Positions 1 to 7,938 of a stretch of 35,401 nt of DNA are shown here, one piece after another. Origin of the DNA: Acidobacteriaceae bacterium (GTDB taxonomy: Bacteria > Acidobacteriota > Terriglobia > Terriglobales > Acidobacteriaceae). Positions within the stretch are counted from its first letter, which is position 1; every line of letters starts with the position of its first letter. Under the pieces are notes generated by a model that was not told where the DNA came from, did no database searches, and was given only the letters and a program-made list of their open reading frames with translations. Both the position numbers and the translations under genes were made by a program. The stretch spans positions 60,309 to 95,709 of the forward strand of contig PLGM01000154.1 in assembly GCA_003139795.1 (NCBI GenBank). The letters are read 5' to 3'.

Positions 1-1290
1 AACCTGGCCGGGGTTCTTACCTCGACCGGCACGGTAGCCTTCGCCGTGATTACGCTGCTGCCGGTCGAGCTGATCCTTCAGGTCAGTTCCGGCGCCGGGT
101 TCGCGATGGTTTTCGCCCTGCTGATTGCCGCCATCCTGTGGAACCTGAGCACCTGGTGGTTCGGCCTGCCCGCCTCCAGCTCCCATACCATGGTCGGGTC
201 CATCATCGGGGTGGGCCTTACCAATCAGCTGATGAACGTCCACTCCGGGACCTCGGGCGTGGATTGGGAGCAGGCGTTGAAGGTCTTCAAGGTCCTGCTC
301 ATCTCGCCGGTGGTCGGCTTTGGGCTGGCGGCACTATTATTCCTGCTTTCCAAGTTGCTCATCAAGTACCCCGCCCTCTACAAGGCGCCCAAGGACAACA
401 CGCCGCCGCCGTGGCCCATCCGCTCCCTGCTGGTGCTGACCTGCACCGGCGTCAGCTTCTTCCACGGCTCCAACGACGGACAGAAGGGCATGGGCCTGAT
501 CATGCTCATCCTGATCGGCACCGTCCCCACGGCCTACGCGCTGAACCACGCCGTCACCGCCCACGATGTACAGGACTTCATTGCCGCCTCAGAGCAGGCC
601 GGGCACATCCTGGACCGGCACGTGGACAAGAGCGGCATCCTGGGCGCCGATGCGCGCGCCGAGGTTACCGACTACATCCGCACCAAGCAACTGCAGCCGG
701 ATACGGTGCTGGCGCTGCGGGAGCTGGTGGAGGATGTGAGCCACGAGGTGGGCCTGTACAAGGAATTGAAGGCTGTGCCGTCGAAAGACCAGACCAACGT
801 CCGCAACGATCTGTATGTGACCAGCGAAGCTATCCGGCTGATGCAGAAGAGCGGCCAGCCGGCCTTCACCGCCGAGGAAAACGCCTCTCTGAAGAACTAT
901 AAGAATAGGGTGGACAAGGCCACCAAGTTCATTCCTCCCTGGGTTAAAGTAGCCGTGGCGCTGGCGCTGGGAATGGGCACCATGGTGGGCTGGAAGCGCA
1001 TTGTCGTGACTGTGGGCGAGAAGATCGGCAAGGAGCACCTGACCTATGCGCAGGGCGCTTGCGCCGAACTGGTGGCCATGTTCACCATCTTCGCCGCGGA
1101 TACCTGGGGGCTGCCGGTCAGCACCACCCACGTGCTCAGTTCGGGCGTGGCCGGCACCATGGTGGCCAACGGCAGCGGTCTGCAGTGGTCCACCCTTCGC
1201 AACATCGCGGCAGCCTGGGTGTTTACCCTCCCCGCCGCGGCGATGCTATCGGGAGGCCTGTTCTGGGTCTTCAGCCGGATGGCTCACTAA
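1..1290 (+). CDS. pit: Inorganic phosphate transporter, PiT family (5' end cut by the window)
   Basis: Low-affinity phosphate (metal-phosphate/H+ symport) carrier of the inner membrane. The reading frame is open from base 1, so the true start lies outside the window; the GTG at 46 is only an internal codon. Two copies of the PiT signature are visible, as expected for this internally duplicated family: GLPASSSHTMVG near residues 54-66 of the visible protein and GLPVSTTHVLSSG near 370-383. Hydrophobic membrane segments flank a hydrophilic cytoplasmic insert at roughly residues 187-310, an arrangement also found in PitA-type carriers of Gram-negative bacteria. The stop TAA at 1288-1290 is followed after 25 bases by a strong terminator, so this is the last gene of its unit. 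Confidence in the family is high; the exact substrate is inferred. Confidence 0.93.
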   Translation, partial: NLAGVLTSTGTVAFAVITLLPVELILQVSSGAGFAMVFALLIAAILWNLSTWWFGLPASSSHTMVGSIIGVGLTNQLMNVHSGTSGVDWEQALKVFKVLLISPVVGFGLAALLFLLSKLLIKYPALYKAPKDNTPPPWPIRSLLVLTCTGVSFFHGSNDGQKGMGLIMLILIGTVPTAYALNHAVTAHDVQDFIAASEQAGHILDRHVDKSGILGADARAEVTDYIRTKQLQPDTVLALRELVEDVSHEVGLYKELKAVPSKDQTNVRNDLYVTSEAIRLMQKSGQPAFTAEENASLKNYKNRVDKATKFIPPWVKVAVALALGMGTMVGWKRIVVTVGEKIGKEHLTYAQGACAELVAMFTIFAADTWGLPVSTTHVLSSGVAGTMVANGSGLQWSTLRNIAAAWVFTLPAAAMLSGGLFWVFSRMAH

Positions 1291-1315
1291 AGCTGCCTTG
1301 AATCTGCCTTTGAGG

Positions 1316-1342
1316 GCGTCCGCCGCGGCGGACGCTCTTTTT
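1316..1342 (+). terminator. Rho-independent terminator after the phosphate transporter
   Basis: A perfect 20-base palindrome at 1316-1335 (arms GCGTCCGC and GCGGACGC around CGCG) is followed at once by a T-rich tract ending in five T at 1338-1342. Position and structure fit an intrinsic terminator for the upstream transporter gene, separating it from scpB. Confidence 0.85.
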
Positions 1343-1398
1343 CCGCGCTTTGCACAAGTCCGAGAACCGCAAAGGACACACAGGGCGGCTCCAATTCC

Positions 1399-1418
1399 GG
1401 TACCATACTTGAGGTACC
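1399..1418 (+). promoter_or_regulatory. Pair of GGTACC palindromes just before scpB
   Basis: Two identical six-base palindromes GGTACC lie at 1399-1404 and 1413-1418, with centres 14 bases apart, ending ten bases before the scpB start. The stretch lies between the upstream terminator and scpB, so the scpB-rluB promoter should be here. The dyad could be an operator, but two hexamers are weak evidence on their own. Confidence 0.25.
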
Positions 1419-1427
1419 TATTGCAGA

Positions 1428-2570
1428 ATGAGCCTGAAAGCCAAGCTGGAAGCTGTCATCTACGCCGCGGAGGAGCCGGTCACACTGGCCCAGCTCGCCG
1501 CACTGTTTGCCGCCGACGCCCTGGAGTGCAAGGCGGAGCAAGAAGCCGCGCGGGCCGCCAGGCAGGCCCCGCAAGGCGGCGAACCGCTGCCCCTGTTCAA
1601 CGAGACGTTCGACTCCCTGGGAGTGGACGAGTCCGCAGAGTCAACAACGCCGGAGGCGGCTGAAGCGCCCTTAGAGCCGGACGCAGAGCCAGCCTCCGAT
1701 GCGAATGCGGAAACGGACGCAGAGGCCGGCGGGGAGAGCGGCGCAGAGACGGCGTCTGAGGTCCCGGCCGGGGCCGAAGCGGAGGAGAAGCGCCTGGCCC
1801 GGTTGCGCGACCGCGAGGTGCGCGCGATACTCCGGCAACTGCTGGACGAGTTGATCGCCAGCTATGCCAGCGACGAGCGCGGCGTGGAGATTCGCGAGAT
1901 CGCCGGCGGCTACCGCATGGCGACCAAGCCGGAATGCCACGACGCAGTGCGATCGTTCGTAAAGAGCCTGAAACCGGCGCTCCGGCTCTCCTTGCCGGCC
2001 CTGGAAACCCTGGCCGTGATCGCCTACAAGCAGCCGGTGACCGCGCCGGAGGTGAATGAGATTCGCGGCGTGGATTCATCCGCCGTCTTCGGTACGCTGC
2101 TGGCGCGCAAGCTGATCGCCACCGCAGGGCGCAAGCAGGTGATCGGCAGGCCCATCCTCTACAAAACGACCAGAGAGTTCCTGGTGCGGTTTGGGCTGAA
2201 GGACGTTTCCGAACTGCCGTCGATGGAGGAGTTCGAGAAGATGGCCGAGCTTGAGTTCGAGGAGCCGGAGCCGGCTGCCGAAGGAGAAGCGGCCCCGGTG
2301 GTGAACGAGGATTTGAGTCTGGAAGTGGACGGGACCGCCGATGAGCCGGCAGACGAACCTGCCGCGAACGCCGCACCGGAGATACAGGAAGGCCCTGAGA
2401 CCAATGCGGCGGCAGCCAGCGAAGATCCTGCGGCTACTCAAGAGCCGGAATCTACAGAACTTTCCGCCGGCTCGCCCGCAAACCAAGCGGAGACAACCTC
2501 CGCAGAGGCCGCGCCTGCTGCGCCTCACCCCACAGAGCAGGCAGAAACCGAGACTGTTCCCCATGACTGA
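1428..2570 (+). CDS. scpB: Segregation and condensation protein B with long acidic insert and tail
   Basis: Subunit of the SMC-ScpA-ScpB condensin, which compacts and segregates the chromosome. The N-terminal winged helix begins canonically (residues 1-30, MSLKAKLEAVIYAAEEPVTL) but is then interrupted by about 85 residues rich in Ala, Glu and Asp (about 35-120). It resumes at RLARLRDREVRAIL (122-135). The conserved second half is clear: AGGYRMATKPE (159-169), LSLPALETLAVIAYKQPVT (188-204) and GRPILYKTT (240-248). A disordered acidic tail fills residues about 265-380, making the 380-aa protein nearly twice the usual length. The ATG at 1428 is used because the ScpB start motif begins there. The stop overlaps the rluB start, indicating translational coupling, a common scpB-rluB neighbourhood. 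scpA is not in the 137 bases upstream. Confidence 0.93.
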   Translation: MSLKAKLEAVIYAAEEPVTLAQLAALFAADALECKAEQEAARAARQAPQGGEPLPLFNETFDSLGVDESAESTTPEAAEAPLEPDAEPASDANAETDAEAGGESGAETASEVPAGAEAEEKRLARLRDREVRAILRQLLDELIASYASDERGVEIREIAGGYRMATKPECHDAVRSFVKSLKPALRLSLPALETLAVIAYKQPVTAPEVNEIRGVDSSAVFGTLLARKLIATAGRKQVIGRPILYKTTREFLVRFGLKDVSELPSMEEFEKMAELEFEEPEPAAEGEAAPVVNEDLSLEVDGTADEPADEPAANAAPEIQEGPETNAAAASEDPAATQEPESTELSAGSPANQAETTSAEAAPAAPHPTEQAETETVPHD

Positions 2571-4935
2571 TGACCTGCGGCCCGAACCGAGTGAAGCCGA
2601 GTCAGACAATGCGCCCGCGACTGAAATTGCCGCAACTGAAATAGAAAACCCAATCGGAAACGAGACCGACGGCGAGGCGGAGACCGCGCTCGGAGCTGAA
2701 ACAGAAGCTGAAATCGCAGGCGCCGAAGACGAGGCCGAGATCGAAGCGGAAGACGAGTCTGAAGCCGAAGACGACGCGGAGCCAGAAGCTGAAATCGAAG
2801 CCGCAGAAGACGAGGCCGAGACCGAAGCGGAAGACGAGTCTGAAGCCCAGCCTGAAGCCGGGGAAGAGGAGCCGGAATTCAGTCCCAAGCCGCGTCCGCC
2901 GGCCAAGTTGGAGCGGTTGCAGAAGATCCTGGCGCAGGCGGGCGTGGCCAGCCGTCGCAAGGCCGAGGAGCTGATCGAGCAGGGCCGCGTGCAGGTGAAC
3001 GGCAAGGTGGTGACGGAGTTGGGCACCAAGGCAGACGCCGGCCGCGACCACATCCGCGTGGACGGCAAGCTGCTGCAGGGCGCGGAACGGCTGCGGTACT
3101 TCGTTCTGAACAAGCCCAAGGGGTTCGTGACCACGGTGAAGGACCCCGAGGGGCGGACTACGGTGATGCAGTTCTTCGACAAGATGCGGGAGCGGCTTTA
3201 CCCCGTGGGCCGGCTGGACTACATGAGCGAGGGACTGCTGCTGGTGACCAACGACGGGGAGCTGGCCAACCGGCTGACGCGCGCCGCTTCCGGCGTGGAG
3301 AAGACCTACCTGGTGAAGGTGGCCGGGCAGCCCACGGAGGACGAGCTGGACCTGCTGCGCGGGGGCGTATCGATCGAGCGCGGCAAGCCGGGCTCGGGCC
3401 AGGTGCGCACCTCGCCGGTCCGCATCCGGCAGGTTCGCCAGGGCGACAATCCGTGGTACGAAGTGGTTCTGATCGAGGGGCGGAACCGCGAACTGCGCAA
3501 GATGTTCGAGGAGATCGGGCATTTCGTGGAAAAGATCCGGCGCGTGGGCTACGGGCCGCTAGTTCTGGACCAGGAGCCGGGCAACCTGCGCGAGCTGGAT
3601 CCGGAAGAGCTGGAGTTGCTGCGCAAGGCGGCCGAGGGCAAGCTGCGCACCCCCAAGGCCAAAGAAGTTCGCCGGCGGAACATTGCCGATTCCCTGCCGC
3701 CAGAGAGGCCGGCTTTCAAGCCGCGCGGAGCAAAACCTGCCGCGGGGCCAAAGGACTACCGGCCGAAAAGGTCGTTCGGCGCAGACAAGCCGGTGAGGAG
3801 CGGACCGGGGCCGGCAAAATTCGGTTCTGCGCGGCCCACCGGCAGGCCGACTGCGGGGCCGGGATGGAAGAAAGAGGACCGGCCGCCAACGCGGTTTGCC
3901 GCAGGCTCAGGGGGCGAAGACCGCCCGGCGGCACGCAGGAGCTACGGAGACAGACCGGCCACGGGGCGGACATACGGAGCGAAGCCGCCCGCAGGCCGCC
4001 CGCACGGGGACAAACCGGCGGGGCGCGCTTACGGAACCAAGCCGGGCGCAGGCAGGCCTTATGGCAATAAGCCCGCTGCGGGCCGTGGCTCTGCTGCCAA
4101 GCCGGCCTGGAAGAAGCCGGAGGCCGGGGAATGGCCGCCCTATAAACGGCCACCCGCGCCACGGCCTGAGGCGGCCGGACTCCAAGCCCCTGCGCCGATC
4201 GAGGACCTGGGGCCGAAGAGACCGTCCCGGCTGCACATTGAGCCGATCCGGGAGGCGGAACGCACCGGCCGGACCGGAACAGAACGTCCGGGCACGAGCC
4301 ACCCCGGTCCAGGGCGTTCGAGCGCCCGCGGTTCCAGCCGTAGCTTTGGGAGCGAAAGCGGCCGGGGCGAGAGTGGGCTCTCGCGGCCCTTCACGACCAG
4401 CAGCGGCAAGCCCCGGGCAGGCGGCGCGCGGCCGAGCAGCAAACCCGGCAAGTCCGGCGGGCGCTCATACGGCGCGGGTTTCGGGACTGGCCAAAGCAGA
4501 GTTCGCACCGGACCGGACTCCCGGCCCAGCTACGGCGCAAAGCGGCCCTATGGCGGCACGTCGGCCGGGCGCAGTTCCGCAGGGCCGACCGAACGGCCGT
4601 TTCGCCGCAAGGAAGGCGGGGAGTCATCCGCGCCCCGTCCGGCACGGCCCTACACTCCACGCGTCGAAGGCGCTTCCGAGGCTCGGCCCAGGAGCGAGCC
4701 TACTGGCGGCGCAGGCTCGCGTGCGGAGAGAAAAACCGGCTCCGGGTGGAAACCGAAGACGAGCTTTGGCGGGCCGGGCAAACCGGCCTCCGGCGCCCGG
4801 TCCAAACCCAAGGCAGGTGATTTCTCCAAATCCGGCTACAAGGGCAAGCCGGGCGGCTCGGGAGCAAAGCGCACCGGCTCACGGCCAGCGGGCAAACGCG
4901 GCGGCGGCGCACCGGGGGGCAAGAAGCGCGGTTAA
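2563..4935 (+). CDS. rluB: 23S rRNA pseudouridine synthase, RluB/RsuA family, with acidic N-terminal and basic C-terminal extensions
   Basis: Converts a uridine of large-subunit rRNA to pseudouridine (family role; E. coli RluB acts at 2605). The start is the ATG at 2563, which overlaps the scpB stop by 8 bases; the frame is open further upstream, but that part has no family similarity. An acidic segment fills residues 1-110, an S4 RNA-binding domain about 115-160 (KLERLQKILAQAGVASRRKA), then the catalytic domain. The catalytic Asp is D219 in GRLDYMSEGLLLVTNDGE, and EGRNRELRKMFE is the conserved C-terminal motif. From about residue 360 to 790 the protein is a Gly/Arg/Pro/Lys/Ser-rich basic tail with imperfect repeats of the type GRxYGxKPxA. 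Family members usually have 250-350 residues, so most of this 790-aa protein is extension. Confidence 0.9.
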   Translation: MTDDLRPEPSEAESDNAPATEIAATEIENPIGNETDGEAETALGAETEAEIAGAEDEAEIEAEDESEAEDDAEPEAEIEAAEDEAETEAEDESEAQPEAGEEEPEFSPKPRPPAKLERLQKILAQAGVASRRKAEELIEQGRVQVNGKVVTELGTKADAGRDHIRVDGKLLQGAERLRYFVLNKPKGFVTTVKDPEGRTTVMQFFDKMRERLYPVGRLDYMSEGLLLVTNDGELANRLTRAASGVEKTYLVKVAGQPTEDELDLLRGGVSIERGKPGSGQVRTSPVRIRQVRQGDNPWYEVVLIEGRNRELRKMFEEIGHFVEKIRRVGYGPLVLDQEPGNLRELDPEELELLRKAAEGKLRTPKAKEVRRRNIADSLPPERPAFKPRGAKPAAGPKDYRPKRSFGADKPVRSGPGPAKFGSARPTGRPTAGPGWKKEDRPPTRFAAGSGGEDRPAARRSYGDRPATGRTYGAKPPAGRPHGDKPAGRAYGTKPGAGRPYGNKPAAGRGSAAKPAWKKPEAGEWPPYKRPPAPRPEAAGLQAPAPIEDLGPKRPSRLHIEPIREAERTGRTGTERPGTSHPGPGRSSARGSSRSFGSESGRGESGLSRPFTTSSGKPRAGGARPSSKPGKSGGRSYGAGFGTGQSRVRTGPDSRPSYGAKRPYGGTSAGRSSAGPTERPFRRKEGGESSAPRPARPYTPRVEGASEARPRSEPTGGAGSRAERKTGSGWKPKTSFGGPGKPASGARSKPKAGDFSKSGYKGKPGGSGAKRTGSRPAGKRGGGAPGGKKRG
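2704..2847 (+). repeat. In-frame 81-base tandem duplication in rluB
   Basis: Bases 2704-2766 recur at 2785-2847 with about four differences in 63 positions. The offset is 81 bases, i.e. 27 codons, so the repeat stays in frame and duplicates the acidic stretch EDEAEIEAEDESEA of the RluB N-terminal extension. Confidence 0.8.
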
Positions 4936-5013
4936 AAGCCAGCCCCACTTCGTTGGACTGCAGGGCGGTTTCAGAATTGCCCGTGATAGCCTGACAGGCA
5001 AGAAGGAGCCCAT

Positions 5014-5331
5014 ATGGCAAACAGCTTTAGTACAGATATTCTCATTCAGACGCCAGACCCAACGCGTGCGGCATCTTTCTACGTCGAGCAACTCGGGTTC
5101 GAGGTCACCGGCGAAGATCCTCCGATGATCAGCCTTCATGGCGCGCACATCAACCTGTTCATCGAGCGGGGGCCGTCGCTGGGGCCGGTGCTGGAAGTCA
5201 CGGTCGACAGCGTCGAAGCCGCCCGGCTCCGCCTCGTAAAAAACGGGTGCGTGGTCGTGAAGCACGAGCCGGATTTTCCGCGGTGCTACGTCAAAGATCC
5301 CTTCGGCTTGATTTACAACCTGACCAGCTAG
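5014..5331 (+). CDS. VOC (glyoxalase/bleomycin resistance-like) family protein
   Basis: A 105-residue single-module vicinal-oxygen-chelate protein. The N-terminal beta-alpha unit (DILIQTPDPTRAASFYVEQL, residues 8-27), the central DSVEAARLRLVKNG helix and the terminal YVKDPFGLIYNL motif (about 92-103) are typical of the fold. Members may bind a metal and act as lyases, dioxygenases or drug-binding proteins, and the sequence does not decide between these. A good ribosome-binding site AAGGAG at 5003-5008 precedes the ATG by five bases. It sits alone between rluB and msrA with gaps of 78 and 115 bases. Confidence 0.8.
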   Translation: MANSFSTDILIQTPDPTRAASFYVEQLGFEVTGEDPPMISLHGAHINLFIERGPSLGPVLEVTVDSVEAARLRLVKNGCVVVKHEPDFPRCYVKDPFGLIYNLTS

Positions 5332-5446
5332 GCTCTGCGCAGTGCGGACTGGAAGCGTCCATTCACCCGCAAGGACACGGGCGGCGGCCTAGACCGCAAA
5401 ACAGGAAAACTGCTACCCCGGCCCGCCCTCGTGCATCTGAATTGGC

Positions 5447-5926
5447 ATGGCTATTGAAAAAGCGACATTCGGAGCGGGTTGCTTCTGGGGCGTGGAGGCG
5501 GCGTTTGCGGCGATTCCAGGCGTGACGGCGACGGCGGTGGGCTATGAGGGCGGCAAACTGGAGCGGCCGAGCTACAAGGACGTTTGCACGGACTCGACCG
5601 GGCACGCGGAGGTGGTGGAACTGGACTTTGACCCCGCGCAGGTGAGTTACGAACAGCTTCTGGAGTTTTTCTTCACCCTGCACGACCCGACCACGCTCAA
5701 CCGCCAGGGTCCGGACTGGGGCACGCAGTACCGGTCGGCCATCTTCTTCCACTCGCCCGAACAGGAGGCGGAGGCGCGGGCCAAGATTGAACAGTTGACC
5801 GCCGAGGGGCGGTTCAAGCCGAAGCGCGTGGTAACGAAAGTCGAGCCGGCGCAGACTTTTTGGCGGGCGGAGGAGTACCACCAGCGGTACCTGGAAAAGC
5901 GAGAGCAGACGAGCTGCCACATCTAG
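5447..5926 (+). CDS. msrA: Peptide-methionine (S)-S-oxide reductase
   Basis: Repairs oxidised methionine by reducing the S-epimer of methionine sulfoxide, with thioredoxin as the usual electron source. The catalytic motif GCFWG is at residues 11-15 (Cys12 attacks the sulfoxide). Further MsrA blocks are [49 protein letters not shown] and the C-terminal [12 protein letters not shown] resolving Cys lies at 157, three residues from the end. The 159-residue length is that of a compact cytosolic MsrA with no MsrB fusion. No strong ribosome-binding site is seen, but the ATG fits the family N-terminus. A short heptamer repeat follows the stop directly. Confidence 0.95.
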   Translation: MAIEKATFGAGCFWGVEAAFAAIPGVTATAVGYEGGKLERPSYKDVCTDSTGHAEVVELDFDPAQVSYEQLLEFFFTLHDPTTLNRQGPDWGTQYRSAIFFHSPEQEAEARAKIEQLTAEGRFKPKRVVTKVEPAQTFWRAEEYHQRYLEKREQTSCHI

Positions 5927-5947
5927 TTGCCAGTTGCCAGTTGCCAG
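5927..5947 (+). repeat. TTGCCAG heptamer repeated three times
   Basis: Three perfect tandem copies of TTGCCAG begin on the base after the msrA stop codon. It is a short simple repeat between two convergent genes, with no structure that suggests a terminator. Confidence 0.8.
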
Positions 5948-6067
5948 AGTAAGAGCCAGGGAGCGAGCAAACCCGGAATGTGGCCCATCCCCGCGGCTCC
6001 AGTTGGCACCGCGGCACACAGAGTGCGCAGGCCGGGAACTGTGGACTTTGGTGCTGGCGGGAGACCG

Positions 6068-6955
6068 CTACTCCGGGTTTTCTGTTCTCTCTTCGGCGGG
6101 AGCGGCAACAGGCCCCGCATTCGGCTCCTGGGACACAATATCCGCACCTTCGGGCGAAAGAAACACGGGCTGGGCAATAGTCCCCTGCGGCGACTCAGCG
6201 GTAGTCGCAGCCCCCGGCTCGTCGATCCAGAGACAGACGATCCAAAATACCAGCACGGCAACGTAGACAGCGCCACTGGCGTTGAAGAGCTTGTCGCGCA
6301 AGCCCAGGATGCGCTCGTACTCGGCCTGGGTGTGGGGCGCAGCAGTGTGGGCAATGATCTGCCAGATCCCTTGCACGGCCAGTTGCGCGATGGACGCGGT
6401 GGAGAGGCCAATGACAATCTGCTGAGTGTGACTGCGCCAGCCGGCGTTCGAGCGGCGGCCCAGGAGGACCACCAGGAGACCCAGCTCGACGGTGAGCAGG
6501 TCGACCAGCAAATCGGCCTTCAGGGCCGCCAGTTGCATCAGACGCAGAACCGCAAGGGTCGAATCCGCGGTGAGGGTCTTCCACGCCGGCCAGGGTCCCC
6601 AAACGGCCAGCACTCCGGCGCCCACGGCCAGAACCGCCAGGGTACCCACAATCCAGGTACGCCGCTGCACGCCGCCAAAGGCCCGCCGCGCCAGTTCCAC
6701 CAAGACCAGCAAGCCAACGATGGCGGCCAGATCGGCCATGGTGATGAAGATGGCGCTCAAGGTGAGCGACGGCAGGCGCCCGAAGAGCAGGCGGCTGGCC
6801 AGCAGACGCAGAGCCATCAGGACAATGCTGGCGGTAAACCAGGGGAAGCGCCGGATCCGGTCGCGGCCCAGCAGGACCACCAGGAGAACCAGTTGTGCGG
6901 CAAAGGTCAGCGTCCAAATAACCTGAACGGCCGTGAAGTCAAAATTGAAATGCAT
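6068..6955 (-). CDS. Multi-pass membrane protein of unknown function
   Basis: A 295-residue protein not recognised as a named family. The N-terminus (FTAVQVIWTLTFAAQLVLLVVLLG) is hydrophobic, and roughly seven membrane segments can be traced to about residue 240. A hydrophilic, Glu/Pro-rich tail of about 55 residues follows. Positively charged loops such as GRDRIRR and ARRAFGGVQRRT follow the membrane segments. There are no catalytic motifs. The ATG at 6955 has a weak AAGG five bases upstream. It is convergent with msrA, and vapC ends 83 bases upstream on the same strand without obvious coupling. Confidence 0.75.
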   Translation of the reverse strand: MHFNFDFTAVQVIWTLTFAAQLVLLVVLLGRDRIRRFPWFTASIVLMALRLLASRLLFGRLPSLTLSAIFITMADLAAIVGLLVLVELARRAFGGVQRRTWIVGTLAVLAVGAGVLAVWGPWPAWKTLTADSTLAVLRLMQLAALKADLLVDLLTVELGLLVVLLGRRSNAGWRSHTQQIVIGLSTASIAQLAVQGIWQIIAHTAAPHTQAEYERILGLRDKLFNASGAVYVAVLVFWIVCLWIDEPGAATTAESPQGTIAQPVFLSPEGADIVSQEPNAGPVAAPAEERTENPE

Positions 6956-7038
6956 AAGAACCTTGTCCGGGCCGCGCGTTGCTTGTTGCGCAGGCCACTT
7001 TCTCAGTCTAACCGCCCTCAGAGCAGGAGCATCTCAAT

Positions 7039-7476
7039 TCACAGCTGTTGGTTGAGGAGGGGTAATACTGAGATTGCGTGGAGGGGACCACTCGATTGGC
7101 CCGCGGCACGGACCACCCGGATAAGCCTTTCATCCGCGGTCACGAGTGGAACGCCGCGCGCTTCCGCCAGCGCCAAATAGACACAATCGTAGGCCGGGTG
7201 ATCGAGCGCCACCGCAAGTTCAAGCACACGGGTCAACTCTGGCTCAGGTAAGCACAGTTCAACCCCGAAACTGGCCAGGAGCCGCGCCGCGATGCCTCCT
7301 TCACTGGCGGACATCTCCCCCCGTCTCACCTTCTTCCAGAGGATGTTGGCGCACTCCGCCTGCAACAGTGACGGCGCCAAAAGCCTGCTGCCGAACAACG
7401 CCAGCGCCTCAGCGGTCCCTTTCTCGGCAACCACCCATTTGATGGCTACGCTTGCATCCACAATGCGCGCGCTCAA
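7039..7476 (-). CDS. vapC: PIN-domain ribonuclease toxin (VapC type)
   Basis: Toxin half of a type II toxin-antitoxin pair; VapC toxins are Mg-dependent RNases that usually cut tRNA or rRNA. The 145-residue PIN domain has the expected acidic residues: D7 in RIVDAS, E41 in LLQAECANIL, D97 in HPAYDCVYLALAE and D115 in LVTADERL. The start is a TTG at 7476-7474 that overlaps the antitoxin stop in the sequence TTGA, so the toxin is translated by coupling to the antitoxin. The RNA target cannot be read from the sequence. Confidence 0.9.
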   Translation of the reverse strand: MSARIVDASVAIKWVVAEKGTAEALALFGSRLLAPSLLQAECANILWKKVRRGEMSASEGGIAARLLASFGVELCLPEPELTRVLELAVALDHPAYDCVYLALAEARGVPLVTADERLIRVVRAAGQSSGPLHAISVLPLLNQQL

Positions 7477-7718
7477 CGTTCGTCCCGCCCCTCCCGCTGC
7501 AAAACCTCCGCTGGAGTATGCGTCCTGCCCACGGTCAATGCTCGCAATTCGGCAGCCAGTTCCAGGAGCGCAGCCAAGGGCGCCTCAGTGCTCACACCCT
7601 TCGTATTCGCAGTCAAGAGCTGCTTCACCAGTGCCGAAACAGAGGTATTCTGCTCCGCCGCGCGAATGCGCGCCTGGCGGTAGGTTTCATCGTCCAAGCT
7701 TAAGGTAATATTCTTCAC
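7473..7718 (-). CDS. vapB: Ribbon-helix-helix antitoxin (VapB type)
   Basis: 81-residue antitoxin directly upstream of, and overlapping, the PIN toxin gene. The N-terminal strand and helices (MKNITLSLDDETYRQARIRA and SVSALVKQLL) form a ribbon-helix-helix DNA-binding unit that would autoregulate the operon. The C-terminal part would wrap the toxin. The start codon is GTG at 7718-7716, chosen because the RHH strand begins there. The 3' end of tRNA-Arg lies 103 bases upstream on the same strand, so the operon promoter must be in that gap unless there is read-through from the tRNA. Confidence 0.87.
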   Translation of the reverse strand: MKNITLSLDDETYRQARIRAAEQNTSVSALVKQLLTANTKGVSTEAPLAALLELAAELRALTVGRTHTPAEVLQREGRDER

Positions 7719-7821
7719 AGTTTCACGGTATCACATTTTCGCAGGATTCGCTTGAGACGGCATCGCCGAAGAACGCACCAATAACGTGAAGAAGATTGGG
7801 CAACGGGAAGGCAAGAAAGTA

Positions 7822-7898
7822 TGGTGCGCCCGGAGAGATTCGAACTCCCGACCTAACGCTCCGGAGGCGTTCGCTCTATCCAGCTGAGCTACGGGCGC
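7822..7898 (-). tRNA. tRNA-Arg (anticodon CCG)
   Basis: The minus strand folds as a complete tRNA. The acceptor stem is GCGCCCG/CGGGCGC, the D arm carries AGCTCAGCTGGATAGAGC, the anticodon loop is CTCCGGA with anticodon CCG (bases 7864-7862), and the T arm is GGGAG-TTCGAAT-CTCTC. CCA is encoded at the 3' end (7824-7822). It reads the CGG arginine codon. The standard D- and T-loop residues are present and no intron or mismatch is seen. Confidence 0.97.
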
Positions 7899-7938
7899 GC
7901 TCTATAAGCATACCGTACTTTCGTTTCTTGCTGCACCG

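Noticed and set aside
3896-5128. 410-codon frame overlapping the rluB tail
   Set aside because: It is an alternate frame of the repetitive Arg/Gly/Pro-rich tail and has no independent start signal.
5925-5947. CRISPR-like or attachment-site repeat after msrA
   Set aside because: The heptamers are contiguous without spacers and only 21 bases long; this is a simple tandem repeat.
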